DNA of 64,000 nt from Anaeromonas frigoriresistens (GCF_016820655.1 NZ_WSFT01000019.1:62001-126000); one strand, 5' to 3'; positions 26,187-34,996 are shown, counted from the stretch's first letter. The notes: generated by a model not told the origin, from the letters alone. Program-made: numbers and translations.

Positions 26187-26243
26187 AAGTTAACTTTCCA
26201 CCTTAATAATATCATATGCAAATATTTGTGTAAAGTACACTTT
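26187..26243 (-). promoter_or_regulatory. XRE promoter flanked by paired operators
   Basis: The -35 TTTACA (26229-26234) and -10 TATTAT (26206-26211) have a 17-base spacer. Two AAAGTNNACTT palindromes, AAAGTGTACTTT over the -35 and AAAGTTAACTT just downstream of the -10, are each preceded by GG. This spacing suits cooperative binding by the XRE dimer encoded next to it. Confidence 0.6.
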
Positions 26244-26250
26244 CCATTAA

Positions 26251-26282
26251 TAAAAAAAATAAGAAGCTATTTTCATAGCTTC
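26251..26282 (-). terminator. Terminator of the modifying-enzyme operon
   Basis: GAAGCTAT and its complement with a TTTC/GAAA loop, followed on the minus strand by TTATTTTTTTT. Confidence 0.85.
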
Positions 26283-26309
26283 AATACCATATACGAAAGT
26301 TTAAATTTT

Positions 26310-26858
26310 TTATAATTTTTTATAATAAAGAAATCTCTTAGTTTTTACTTCCTCGTTATCTACAATTCCGACTTTCATAAACTCTCCACTTTTTTTAAAC
26401 CTTAATTTTTCTAAACATCTTAGAGAATTAATATTATCAGGTTTAATAGTCGCCCTTAGCTTTAAGTATTTATTATCTGACTTTATATAACAAATTAATT
26501 CATCGATTACCTTAGGTACTATTCCTTGTCCCCAATATTTTTCATTTAGACCATATCCTAATGTAATTACTTGAGGATCTTCTTTAATTAAAAATCTAAT
26601 AATACCTATAAGTTTATTAGTTTTACTCTCACAAATACCTAAGTAAACATTATCTCCCTCCACCATCCTATCTTTTAATAATTGGATTAACTGTTTACTG
26701 TCATTTAAAGTAGTATGAACTTTTCTTACAATATGTTTTGATATCTTTTCGTTACTATATATATCAAAAATATCTTCTATGTCTCCATCATCAATGTATC
26801 TTACTAAGTATTTATCTCCTATTAATATTGGTAATTTACTTTGAAGCCCTTCTAACAT
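26310..26858 (-). CDS. GNAT N-acetyltransferase (RimJ/RimL-like)
   Basis: A 182-residue acetyl-CoA-dependent acyltransferase. The core shows LVRYIDDGDIEDIFDIY at the N-terminus, the strand-4 region ITLGYGLNEKYWGQGIVPKV with the acetyl-CoA-binding QGIVPK turn, and LRATIKPDNINSLRCLEKLRF, which is typical of RimJ/RimL-type enzymes. The substrate is unknown (protein N-terminus or a small molecule). It is the last gene of a run of ten closely spaced genes and is followed by the terminator. Confidence 0.88.
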   Translation of the reverse strand: MLEGLQSKLPILIGDKYLVRYIDDGDIEDIFDIYSNEKISKHIVRKVHTTLNDSKQLIQLLKDRMVEGDNVYLGICESKTNKLIGIIRFLIKEDPQVITLGYGLNEKYWGQGIVPKVIDELICYIKSDNKYLKLRATIKPDNINSLRCLEKLRFKKSGEFMKVGIVDNEEVKTKRFLYYKKL

Positions 26859-26869
26859 TACATCCCCCT

Positions 26870-27376
26870 TTATAAACCAACTATAAACTCTATATTTGAA
26901 TTCTCATTTTCATCTATTACCTCTACAGCAATTTCTTTAACAATCATTTTAAATTCATCTTTAACATTAACTACTTCCTCTAAAGCTTTAATGTAGTTAT
27001 CCTCAGCATCTAAATGTCCTACTGTAATATGAGGTATATAGGTTAACCTTTTATAAAGATACTTCTCTAATATACCCGAATATAGTCTGTCATGTAGTTC
27101 GATTATTTCATCATTACCTTTTTTTAGATTTAAAAATAGATAATTATCTCCTGCTCCAGTTATATCCCTTAAAGTAATATTAAATGGTTCTATGTCATCT
27201 AATACATTCTCCATATGATTCTTTAATTCACCAGAAGTAATATCACTTTCAAAGGGAAACAATAAGGTTATATGAGGTCTTATACATTCATATAAAGGGT
27301 CATACTTTTTTCTTATCTCTTGGATTATTTCCACATTGGGAAAATCCACGAATATTATTATTGATCTTTTTTTCAT
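26870..27376 (-). CDS. 2H phosphoesterase (2'-5' RNA ligase-like)
   Basis: A 168-residue LigT/CPDase-type protein with the two HXT motifs required for catalysis: HITLLFPF near residue 36 and HITVGHL near residue 117. The family opens 2',3'-cyclic phosphates, ADP-ribose 1'',2''-cyclic phosphate or 2'-5' RNA bonds. It resembles the YjcG branch of Firmicutes. It lies 11 bases upstream of the GNAT gene. The actual substrate is unknown. Confidence 0.85.
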   Translation of the reverse strand: MKKRSIIIFVDFPNVEIIQEIRKKYDPLYECIRPHITLLFPFESDITSGELKNHMENVLDDIEPFNITLRDITGAGDNYLFLNLKKGNDEIIELHDRLYSGILEKYLYKRLTYIPHITVGHLDAEDNYIKALEEVVNVKDEFKMIVKEIAVEVIDENENSNIEFIVGL

Positions 27377-27390
27377 ATCCCACCCCTTAC

Positions 27391-28074
27391 TTATACTTCT
27401 TCCTTTAAACTTTTAAAATAACCTTGACATCTACCTATCCACTTTACTTCGTACTCTTTTTGACATAATAGCCTATCAGCTAATTCTTTTATACCACTTA
27501 TTCCTTCATCCCTACACCAGTTTACAAATACCTTTGAAGTCTCTGGATTAACATCTGTATCATTATATACAAACACATTTTTATACCCATTAATATAGGC
27601 CTGTACTAATCTAGTGTGCCCATCTGTAGATACATAAGTATCATTAATTTTAACTATAGGTATGATTACCTTTTCTTTTGAATCTAACCAGTTAGATACA
27701 TTAGATAACTTCTCCTCACTAATATATAACTGTGATGGTTGTATATCTTCAATAGATATCTTCATTAAATTAGCTGGACATTGATTATGAAATTCGCCCT
27801 TTCCATAATCAATATATTTAAGGAAAGGGTTCCAGTATAATATTTCATTAATAAATCTTTCAATAAGTTTTTCTTTATTTATATCATCATGATTTAAATA
27901 AATATCTACTTTAGCTTTTTCTTTATTAAGTATATATAATTCGCCAGTAGCAATAATCCCTTCTTTATATATAGCTACAAAGAAATTATTGCTCTGAATT
28001 ACCTTTTTATCTTTACAGTATTCACTATGCTCTTTTAAAGCTCTCATTACTTCACTATTATCAATATCTACCAC
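27391..28074 (-). CDS. Protein with ParB/sulfiredoxin-like domain
   Basis: A 227-residue protein of uncertain role. Residues about 105-170 carry the ParB/Srx-type pattern SIEDIQPSQLYISEEKL ... IIPIVKIND ... STDGHTRLVQAYINGY, with the nucleotide-binding DGHTR. The N-terminal 95 residues are mixed alpha/beta and unassigned. The C-terminal part has WCRDEGISGIKELADR. ParB-like domains bind or hydrolyse nucleotides; there is no HTH as in real ParB, so chromosome partitioning is unlikely. The start is GTG after GAGGTGATAGA. Confidence 0.6.
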   Translation of the reverse strand: MVDIDNSEVMRALKEHSEYCKDKKVIQSNNFFVAIYKEGIIATGELYILNKEKAKVDIYLNHDDINKEKLIERFINEILYWNPFLKYIDYGKGEFHNQCPANLMKISIEDIQPSQLYISEEKLSNVSNWLDSKEKVIIPIVKINDTYVSTDGHTRLVQAYINGYKNVFVYNDTDVNPETSKVFVNWCRDEGISGIKELADRLLCQKEYEVKWIGRCQGYFKSLKEEV

Positions 28075-28093
28075 TCTATCACCTCAGATTTAA

Positions 28094-28987
28094 CTACTTC
28101 CTACCACTAATAACTATCATTGGAGATATGCTAAAATCCCACAGTCTTTCTCCATTATCTAAAAGCTTTAATCTTTCCTTATATCTATCATTAATTAATC
28201 CAATTAACTCTTCCTCTTCATCATTAGTTAATATATCTTTCTTCATAGATAAGTTCATCCTAATGAATTCTAATATTATATTATATTCATAATCAATCAT
28301 TACTCTTTTTCTTTCATAAGAATTTCTATCATCGTCAGTACAGCTTACATATGTTAAAGCATCCAATTGAATTTCTTTGAATCCTACTTCCTCAAATAAT
28401 TTTAATATATTTTGAGGATTATCAAAAAACTCTCCCACTTGTAATTCATTCTTCACTTCCTTTGTGTAGGTACCTATCTTCCTCATCAGTTCCTTTTCTC
28501 TTTCTGTTGGCTTGATATTATCTACACTCATTAATGATGATTCAGGACGAACATTTAAAACAGACACATATCCTCCTTCTTTACATACTCTATATTGTTC
28601 CTTCAGGAATTCTCTATTTGGTACATGTTCTATTACCGTATGAGATATACAGGCATCAAATGTATTGTTTTCAAAGGGTAATGATAGTGCATCTCCTTCT
28701 ATATAATTAATATTTTCTAACCCTTCTTTCTCTCCTATCTCTCGACAGTATTCAATAAACTTTCCATCCATATCAAGACCAGTTATCTTTATCTCTTCAG
28801 AAAGTTCTTTTTTAAGCTTTCTAGTAAATGTTCCTGGTCCACATCCAACTTCTAATATATTTTTTGATTCTCCAATCCTAGTAACCTCGATTATTTCTTT
28901 CATTTTCTTATCTGTAAATCTTAAGTCTCTACTAGTATTTAAGCTATAAATACTCTGTACTTTTTCAGACCAGTTTGTATTTCCCAT
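28094..28987 (-). CDS. Class I SAM-dependent methyltransferase
   Basis: A 297-residue Methyltransf_11/25-type enzyme. Motif I is NILEVGCGPGTFTRKL, the acidic end of strand 2 is ITGLDMDG, motif II is GDALSLPFENNTFDACISHTVIEH, and YRVCKEGGYVSVLN follows. The C-terminal 100 residues are a helical cap. Small-molecule methylation is the usual role; the substrate is unknown. It is part of the run of modifying enzymes. Confidence 0.88.
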   Translation of the reverse strand: MGNTNWSEKVQSIYSLNTSRDLRFTDKKMKEIIEVTRIGESKNILEVGCGPGTFTRKLKKELSEEIKITGLDMDGKFIEYCREIGEKEGLENINYIEGDALSLPFENNTFDACISHTVIEHVPNREFLKEQYRVCKEGGYVSVLNVRPESSLMSVDNIKPTEREKELMRKIGTYTKEVKNELQVGEFFDNPQNILKLFEEVGFKEIQLDALTYVSCTDDDRNSYERKRVMIDYEYNIILEFIRMNLSMKKDILTNDEEEELIGLINDRYKERLKLLDNGERLWDFSISPMIVISGRK

Positions 28988-29035
28988 GGTATCTCCCCCA
29001 ATTTATATTTCTGTAATCAGTTCTTCTACTACTCT

Positions 29036-29494
29036 CTATTTCTTTTGTAGTATAGTAACTCTAGGATAAAATCCATATCTCTCATAAAATTTTAACACCT
29101 TATCATTTCCAACACTTACCCCTATCCTTATTGAATTAACTTCTTTAGATTCTAACCATTCTATGGAATTTTTCATAAGTTTATCCCCTATATCTACTCC
29201 TCTATATTCCTTTTCTATATATAGAGAATCTATTTCCCCTATATTCTTCATATCAATAGTACTTATACAATATCCTACTAATTTATCTATATCTTTATTC
29301 TTTACCAAGTCAATTTTTATACTACCCTCTTTTGCTTTTTCCTGTAACCCTTTAGATCTATCTTCAAACTTATACTTTCTAAAGTCTTCAGAAAAGTACT
29401 TAGAATTGTTAGTATGATATTCATTCAACTTATTCCATAGTTCTTTTACATTATCTATCAATTCTTCTTTTCCAGTTATATATTGAATATTCAT
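29036..29494 (-). CDS. GNAT N-acetyltransferase
   Basis: A 152-residue acetyltransferase with LVGYCISTID, the acetyl-CoA pyrophosphate loop IEKEYRGVDIGDKLM (normally R/QXXGXG/A; the RGVDIG version keeps the spacing) and IRIGVSVGNDKVLKFYERYGFYPR. The ATG after GGAGGAATAT was chosen over one four codons upstream, which overlaps the ribosome site. The substrate is unknown. It sits 48 bases upstream of the methyltransferase gene in the same direction. Confidence 0.88.
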   Translation of the reverse strand: MNIQYITGKEELIDNVKELWNKLNEYHTNNSKYFSEDFRKYKFEDRSKGLQEKAKEGSIKIDLVKNKDIDKLVGYCISTIDMKNIGEIDSLYIEKEYRGVDIGDKLMKNSIEWLESKEVNSIRIGVSVGNDKVLKFYERYGFYPRVTILQKK

Positions 29495-29516
29495 ATATTC
29501 CTCCATTAATTTTAGA

Positions 29517-30032
29517 TTAATTTATTCTTAGATTTGATAAATAGTATTCAAATAAAGGTTTAAAATCTCCTTTAAATTTTTTAGGATTTTCTTTTAACAA
29601 TTCGATTATTTCATCTATGCTGAAATAATGAATTTCTGAAATACCATCTCTATCAATATTTAATTCTCCATCATATACTAGTCTATATAGTTTTGAAAAA
29701 GAGCTAGTATTTAAATCTTTAGGATGAAAATAACCAATTTCTTTTAGTATCACATTCTCAATTCCTAATTCTTCTCTTAGTTCCTTATATGCAGCCTCTT
29801 CATAACTTTCCCTTGAACTTACATGTCCCCCAACTGAAAAATCATAACAATCAGGAAAAATTCTTCTATTTGAACTTCTCCTCGGAATAATCATTTTTCC
29901 TTCAGAGTTGAATATAAAAATATTAATAACTCTGTAGTTTTTTTGATTCGAAGAGATGATATTTTCCCTTTCATCCTTGTCTATTACATTATCATCTTCA
30001 TCCACTAAATCTAAAAATTCAATCTCTTTCAT
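29517..30032 (-). CDS. NUDIX hydrolase (isopentenyl-diphosphate isomerase-like)
   Basis: A 171-residue NUDIX protein. The box runs GGHVSSRESYEEAAYKELRE followed by ELGI, matching GX5EX7REUXEEXGU. The N-terminal EFLDLVDEDDNVIDKDEREN and YRVINIFIFNSEGKMIIPRRS are typical of the YfcD/IDI-like subgroup of Firmicutes. It would hydrolyse a nucleoside-diphosphate-linked compound; the substrate is not known. It is 10 bases from the next gene. Confidence 0.9.
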   Translation of the reverse strand: MKEIEFLDLVDEDDNVIDKDERENIISSNQKNYRVINIFIFNSEGKMIIPRRSSNRRIFPDCYDFSVGGHVSSRESYEEAAYKELREELGIENVILKEIGYFHPKDLNTSSFSKLYRLVYDGELNIDRDGISEIHYFSIDEIIELLKENPKKFKGDFKPLFEYYLSNLRIN

Positions 30033-30044
30033 ATACTCTCCTCT

Positions 30045-30665
30045 CTACTCTATTACAAGTGCACCAGCACAAGAAGATAATTGTTCATAATATGAATCTA
30101 CTCCTATATCCCTTAATTTATTAACCATCTCATCCCCTATGAAATATATTTCCTCTTCATCCCAGTATTTTTTTGATATTTTCTTGCATTCTTCCATCAG
30201 TTCTTTGTTTTTCCAAGATATATCGGCAATAATTATCTTTCCATTTTGTTTTAATACTTTTTTTAACTCTAAAATGAAACTAACCTTTTCACTATCATCC
30301 AAATGATGGATAGCGTAGGAAGAAACTATATAGTCAAATTGTAATCCTTTAATTTCTTTAGGAATTCCTTGTTTAAAATTATGTTCATAAAAATTTCCTT
30401 TTGGCATTTTTTCTTTTGCCTTTTTTATCATTTCCGAAGAAAAATCCACGCCGTATACTCGTCCACCATTCTTATACACCTCGTAAGTTAACAAACCGGT
30501 TCCTATACCTAAATCTAAAATTTTAACATCCTCTGATAATTCAACTAAATTACGAACATATTCTAAAACTTTATAATATCCTTCAAAGGGATATCCTGTA
30601 CTTAATCTATCAATTGATTCATCATATTCTCCTGCCCAGTTATCAAAACCTTTATTATCTAACAT
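30045..30665 (-). CDS. Class I SAM-dependent methyltransferase
   Basis: A 206-residue methyltransferase with motif I ILDLGIGTGLLTYEV, strand 2 VYGVDFSSEMIKKAKEKMP, FDYIVSSYAIHHLDDSEKV and LKQNGKIIIADISW. It resembles the YrrT-like group of Firmicutes. The ATG after AAGGAGAG was chosen, removing 13 upstream residues. It lies 12 bases upstream of the NUDIX gene and belongs to the same run of enzymes. The substrate is unknown. Confidence 0.88.
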   Translation of the reverse strand: MLDNKGFDNWAGEYDESIDRLSTGYPFEGYYKVLEYVRNLVELSEDVKILDLGIGTGLLTYEVYKNGGRVYGVDFSSEMIKKAKEKMPKGNFYEHNFKQGIPKEIKGLQFDYIVSSYAIHHLDDSEKVSFILELKKVLKQNGKIIIADISWKNKELMEECKKISKKYWDEEEIYFIGDEMVNKLRDIGVDSYYEQLSSCAGALVIE

Positions 30666-30745
30666 GATTAATTCTCTCCTTTTTTTCTTATAATCACTTG
30701 TCAATAAATTTATTCTTTAAGAGCTTACTCTATAAAAGACTATAA

Positions 30746-31093
30746 CTATTTATTATATTTTAGCTCCTTAGGTAATTCAAAATATCCTTCCTTCTTTGCA
30801 GGAAAGTCATACTCCTTGTTTACCGCATCAATGTTTAATTCATCATATATATGAGGATATTCTCTACCTTCACTATATAAATCCTCCCATTTTATTTCTG
30901 ACTTAACTTTCTCTTCATCTATACATAATAATACTAATCCTTTAACTCCCTTAAAATTATAATTAGCCACATCTATCACTTTTTCAATAGGAGAGCAGTG
31001 GATAAACCCTTCCGATTCTAATGTCTGGGATTTATATATTCCTTCTACTTTAGCCTTTTCCCACTCTTCTTCTTTTACAATATGTAGAATCAT
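30746..31093 (-). CDS. DUF952 family protein
   Basis: A 115-residue protein recognisable as DUF952 by ILHIVKEEEWEKAKVEGIY, SLESEGFIHCS-like SEGFIHCSPIEKVIDVANYNF, LLCIDEEKV and EYPHIYDELNIDAV. The histidine in GFIHCS and the later YPHIYDEL are the conserved sites. The family's biochemical activity is not established; a fold related to ADP-ribosyltransferases has been proposed. It sits inside the run of modifying enzymes. Confidence 0.85.
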   Translation of the reverse strand: MILHIVKEEEWEKAKVEGIYKSQTLESEGFIHCSPIEKVIDVANYNFKGVKGLVLLCIDEEKVKSEIKWEDLYSEGREYPHIYDELNIDAVNKEYDFPAKKEGYFELPKELKYNK

Positions 31094-31158
31094 AATTCCT
31101 CACTCCTTCTAAAACTTCCTCTTTTAAATATGTCTAATATAGATTAAGTAAAACTATT

Positions 31159-31776
31159 CTAATCAAAAAGGGTTTCAAATACATCCTTTGCTCTAGACTT
31201 AAAACATAAATCAATTTGTTTTTTAGTATTTCTTCCTATAGAGAGTTCTGGAAGATTATCTGTTCTAAAAAATCTTGCCTCACTTGTCTCAATATTTCCT
31301 ATATGACTCCCTTTTATATAATCACACTCTACAAAAACTTTGTATATAGAGTATGGAAAATCATCTTTTATATGCTTTTGACGATCTAGAATAGCTATAA
31401 TTCTTCTTGGGTTTATTTCTGCTCCTGCCTCTTCCATTGCCTCCTTTACCACATTTTCTTTAATGGAAAGGCCTACATCTGCCCATCCTCCAGGCATAGA
31501 CCATTTATTATCTAATTTTTCCTTAACCAATAGGATTTCTTCCCCTTTAAATATTGCCCCTCTTACATCTACTTTAGGCGTTTGGTACCCTGACTCATTG
31601 GCAAATAAGTCCTTCACTTTATGATGTTCCATTTCAGTATATTCGCTTATAATCTCTACACTTAAATCCCGAATTTGCTGAAATCTTTCTATGTCATATT
31701 TATCTTTAGAATATTCTATTCCAGCTTGTGATATAGCTTGTAGTTCTTTTGCCCATTTCAACCATTGTTTCTCCAT
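31159..31776 (-). CDS. NUDIX hydrolase with N-terminal helical domain
   Basis: A 205-residue protein of the two-domain type: an N-terminal helical part (WAKELQAISQAGIEYSKDKYDIERFQQI) found in Firmicutes ADP-ribose/ADP-glucose pyrophosphatase-like NUDIX proteins, and a NUDIX domain from residue about 68. The box is GGWADVGLSIKENVVKEAME followed by EAGAEI, so it is complete. ADP-ribose hydrolysis is a reasonable guess. The ATG after AAAGGGG was chosen over the TTG one codon upstream. Confidence 0.9.
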   Translation of the reverse strand: MEKQWLKWAKELQAISQAGIEYSKDKYDIERFQQIRDLSVEIISEYTEMEHHKVKDLFANESGYQTPKVDVRGAIFKGEEILLVKEKLDNKWSMPGGWADVGLSIKENVVKEAMEEAGAEINPRRIIAILDRQKHIKDDFPYSIYKVFVECDYIKGSHIGNIETSEARFFRTDNLPELSIGRNTKKQIDLCFKSRAKDVFETLFD

Positions 31777-31794
31777 CAAAAATCCCCTTTCATA

Positions 31795-32712
31795 CTATCT
31801 TTCAGCTACTTCATTTATTACACTTCTTATAGTATTCACAACAAGTTTTGGATTATCAATATATATGTTATGCCTACAACCCTTAGCTTCAATTATCTCG
31901 CCCCTCATAGAAATGTTAACTTGTTCTTTAAGTAATTCTTGAACTAAATCTTCTAACCTTGTAGCTTCTTCTACAGGTATACCATTATTAACTAAATTAT
32001 CTATTTCTAAATTCCCATCCCTTACTAGAACCTTTAAAGGAATATTAAGTTGGTTTTCTATCTCTAATGATTTCTTTCTACTTTCAAATAAATTATTAAA
32101 TTCATTTCTCATAACTTTATATAAGGTAGGTTTAGATAAAAATTCTAATTTACTCTGCTCTTTTTCTGATAGGTTGTCTAGTTTATTATTAAAAATTTGG
32201 TGACTTACTTCATCTTTTAATTTCTCATCTGTTTTCATTGATAGTTCATTCCATTTTTCTATCATATTATTAATGTTATATTTTGTATTAATAACTTTTA
32301 ATTGTTTCTTTAACTTTTCAATTTTATAATTTTCTAAAGGTGTTGAATCTATTAAAATCAATCCTTTAATCCTATCTGGATATTTAGTTAAATAATGTTG
32401 CCCACAGAAACCTCCAAAGGAGTGACCTACTATAATGATCTTTTCTGAAATATCTTCTTTGTCTAGTAGAGTGTTCAAGTCTTCTACAATATTTTCTGTT
32501 CTTCTATCATCATTAGAATCAATAGTACTTATACCATATCCTGCTCTATGATATATTAGTACTGTAGTATCCTGGGAAATTTCATCTACAATATGACTCC
32601 ATTCATCCATGGAACTTCCCATACCTAATTCAATTACAACTACCGGTTGTCCTTCTCCTTGTTTACATATTTCTAATTTTTTTAATCCTATGTCTACTAA
32701 TCTCTTATTCAT
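31795..32712 (-). CDS. Alpha/beta-fold hydrolase
   Basis: A 305-residue serine hydrolase-like protein. The nucleophile elbow is VGHSFGG, preceded by VVIELGMGSSMDEWSHI (oxyanion region) and YHRAGYGIST. LILIDSTPL follows the nucleophile strand, and a helical lid occupies about residues 130-230. A C-terminal His in GCRHNIYIDNPK may complete the triad. Esterase or lactonase activity is likely; the substrate is unknown. It is the first gene of the ten-gene run ending at the GNAT gene. Confidence 0.87.
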   Translation of the reverse strand: MNKRLVDIGLKKLEICKQGEGQPVVVIELGMGSSMDEWSHIVDEISQDTTVLIYHRAGYGISTIDSNDDRRTENIVEDLNTLLDKEDISEKIIIVGHSFGGFCGQHYLTKYPDRIKGLILIDSTPLENYKIEKLKKQLKVINTKYNINNMIEKWNELSMKTDEKLKDEVSHQIFNNKLDNLSEKEQSKLEFLSKPTLYKVMRNEFNNLFESRKKSLEIENQLNIPLKVLVRDGNLEIDNLVNNGIPVEEATRLEDLVQELLKEQVNISMRGEIIEAKGCRHNIYIDNPKLVVNTIRSVINEVAER

Positions 32713-32813
32713 CCCTTACATCCACCCTTAACTTGTTAATTTATTTTTAACTTAAATTATTACTTATCTACTGTATTATTTTTCATTTTCATTTTCAATC
32801 CCTGCAAAAGAAA

Positions 32814-32837
32814 GACTTAAAGATATATCTTTAAGTC
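32814..32837 (-). terminator. Terminator after the ANT(6)-like gene
   Basis: A perfect 24-base palindrome GACTTAAAGATA plus complement, followed by TTTCTTTT on the minus strand. It separates the ANT(6)-like gene from the enzyme operon. Confidence 0.85.
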
Positions 32838-32869
32838 CTTTAATACTTAATAATATTTTACTCCTTAAT

Positions 32870-33742
32870 TTAAAATATTGATTCTGCATTCTCTGGTAGT
32901 TCTTTTACATGCTTTAGGAAACTAAATGCCCGTTCTAATTCATCTTCTGGGAATTCAAATCCACAGTTCTCCCCTACATGCTCAGCTGTTTCTTTAAATA
33001 AATCATGAAATATAAATAAAGATTCCCATATGTTCTTATATTGATAATCAGCGTATGTCTTTTTATATTTATGCCATACTTCCGGTTCTAATAACTTTTC
33101 TAAATTTTTTCCACCTTTGCCAATTGAAAATGCATAGTCAATCTTTATTCCAATGGACCATTCTAGCATTTTAATTAATGGTTTCCTTAGAACGATTTCT
33201 ATTAATTCTTTTAATAGAGGTAACTCTTTTCTCCATATTGTTTTAGGTATATGAGAACCCATTCCCCATATAAACTCATTACAACAGTCATCATATAACT
33301 TTGGATTTGGTTTCTGTATACGATAACTTTCTTCACTTGGTTCAGATAGATAAGGAATAATATCATCTTTATCTAATAAAACCTTTGTTAAGCTATCTTC
33401 TATTTGTTCTTCAATTTGGTTTATATTAATAAAAGATATGTCTATTCTATTGCCATCGGTAAACTGCATTAAATATGTATAGTGGCCATCCCCTATAGGA
33501 GGTGGTAATATCATATCCTCTGGTTTTTGCATAATCATTATTTCACCAAGGTAAGGTACCACATAGTCTTCATCTTTAAAAGGTTCTACATCATTAACCA
33601 AATATACAATGTCAAAATCTTGAAATATATCTTTCTCTATATTTGGGTTCACCCTAGAACCATTCATTAATACTCCTCTAATTCTCTCATCTTGCTTAGC
33701 AAAATTAATAATTAAATCCATCATTTCTTTTTCGGTACGCAT
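32870..33742 (-). CDS. Aminoglycoside 6-adenylyltransferase-like protein (AadK family)
   Basis: A 290-residue nucleotidyltransferase of the ANT(6)/AadK family, which inactivates streptomycin by 6-adenylylation. The catalytic pattern is GVLMNGSRVNPN ... FQDFDIVYLVND with the GS and DXD elements, then the third acidic residue in GNRIDISFIN. The C-terminal helical half has WKY-like WHKYKKTYADY and LFIFHDLFKETAEHV. Chromosomal copies often give low-level or no resistance, so the phenotype is uncertain. It is monocistronic, next to the enzyme operon. Confidence 0.9.
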   Translation of the reverse strand: MRTEKEMMDLIINFAKQDERIRGVLMNGSRVNPNIEKDIFQDFDIVYLVNDVEPFKDEDYVVPYLGEIMIMQKPEDMILPPPIGDGHYTYLMQFTDGNRIDISFININQIEEQIEDSLTKVLLDKDDIIPYLSEPSEESYRIQKPNPKLYDDCCNEFIWGMGSHIPKTIWRKELPLLKELIEIVLRKPLIKMLEWSIGIKIDYAFSIGKGGKNLEKLLEPEVWHKYKKTYADYQYKNIWESLFIFHDLFKETAEHVGENCGFEFPEDELERAFSFLKHVKELPENAESIF

Positions 33743-33834
33743 TTACTCATCCTTTTCTATTTAATTTATATTATTTAATTTATATATTTATTAGAATATT
33801 CTATATATTTACCCTATATTCCTTTTAAAATTTG

Positions 33835-33872
33835 AAAAAAGGCTTAAGAAAATATTTTCTTAAGCCTTTTTT
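33835..33872 (-). terminator. Terminator after the RlmL-like gene
   Basis: A perfect 38-base palindrome, AAAAAAGGCTTAAGAAAAT plus complement, overlaps the stop codon. Confidence 0.93.
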
Positions 33873-34996
33873 GGTTTTACTCCAAAGTATTGATAATAGT
33901 CTACTTTTATTCTACCGTTATATAGTTTTCTTTTCTTTGATGCTTTCTTACCATAGAGTTTTTCGAAGTTCTCATCAGATGTTATGATGTATTTTGACCA
34001 TGTTCTTAAATCTTTAAACTCTCTTCCCATTTGTTTATATAGCTCTTCTACTTCTCTTTTTTCTCCTATCCTCTCTCCGTAGGGAGGATTAGTAATTATT
34101 ACTCCAAAATTATTTTTAATATTAATTGTCGAGAATTTTCTTACCTTAAAATCTATACAATCATCCACCCCAGCTTTAAAGGCATTATCCTTTGCTATAT
34201 CTACCGCTTTTTTATCTCTATCTGAAGCATATATTTTTAATTCTCTATCATGTTCTATTGCTTTAAATGCCTCTACCTTAGCTTGTTTCCATGCTTCCTT
34301 AGGTATTCTATCCCACTCTTCAGATGCAAATTTTCTATTTAGTCCCGGAGCGATATTCTTTCCTATCATAGCTGCTTCTATAGCTATTGTACCTGAACCA
34401 CAGAAAGGATCTAACAATACTCTATCGTGCTTCCAAAAACTTAACTGTACTAATGCTGCGGCTAATGTTTCTTTTAAAGGAGCTTCCACTGCTTCTTCTC
34501 TATAACCTCTTTTATGTAGTCCTGTACCACTGGTGTCTATAGTTAATGTAGCTATATCCTTTAATAAAGCTACTTGAATTGTATATTTAGCTCCTGTCTC
34601 CTTAAACCATTCTGTATTATATTTAGCCTTCATCTTATCTACTACTGCTTTTTTTACTATTGATTGACAATCTGGAACACTGTATAGTTTGGATTTTATT
34701 GACTTGCCTGTAACTGTAAATTCTCCATCTTCAGGTATCCACTCTCCCCAAGGAAGAGCTTTAGTTTTTTCAAAGAGTTCTTCAAAGGATAGAGCCTTGA
34801 ATTCACCAACTAATAATAGTACTCTATCTGCTGTTCGTAACCATAAGTTGGCCTTTGGTATATCCTCTACTTCTGCTGAAAAAACAACCTTTCCATTCTC
34901 CACTTCTATATCAGTAAATCCTAAAGCCTCTACTTCTCTTTTCACTACTGCTTCAAGACCAAAAGTTGCAGTAGCTATTAATTTAATTTTAGACAT
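33860..34996 (-). CDS. THUMP-domain rRNA guanine-N2 methyltransferase (RlmL-like)
   Basis: A 378-residue RNA methyltransferase. Residues 1-160 contain a ferredoxin-like and THUMP domain (LIATATFGLEAVVKREVEAL, VQVALLKDIATLTIDTSG-like core with ATLTIDTSGTGLHKRGYR). The Rossmann domain has LLDPFCGSGTIAIEAA and the catalytic NPPYGERIG. This is the YpsC/YcbY-type single-domain form that methylates 23S rRNA (G2445-type position). It is transcribed alone and diverges from the superoxide reductase gene. Confidence 0.93.
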   Translation of the reverse strand: MSKIKLIATATFGLEAVVKREVEALGFTDIEVENGKVVFSAEVEDIPKANLWLRTADRVLLLVGEFKALSFEELFEKTKALPWGEWIPEDGEFTVTGKSIKSKLYSVPDCQSIVKKAVVDKMKAKYNTEWFKETGAKYTIQVALLKDIATLTIDTSGTGLHKRGYREEAVEAPLKETLAAALVQLSFWKHDRVLLDPFCGSGTIAIEAAMIGKNIAPGLNRKFASEEWDRIPKEAWKQAKVEAFKAIEHDRELKIYASDRDKKAVDIAKDNAFKAGVDDCIDFKVRKFSTINIKNNFGVIITNPPYGERIGEKREVEELYKQMGREFKDLRTWSKYIITSDENFEKLYGKKASKKRKLYNGRIKVDYYQYFGVKPKKA

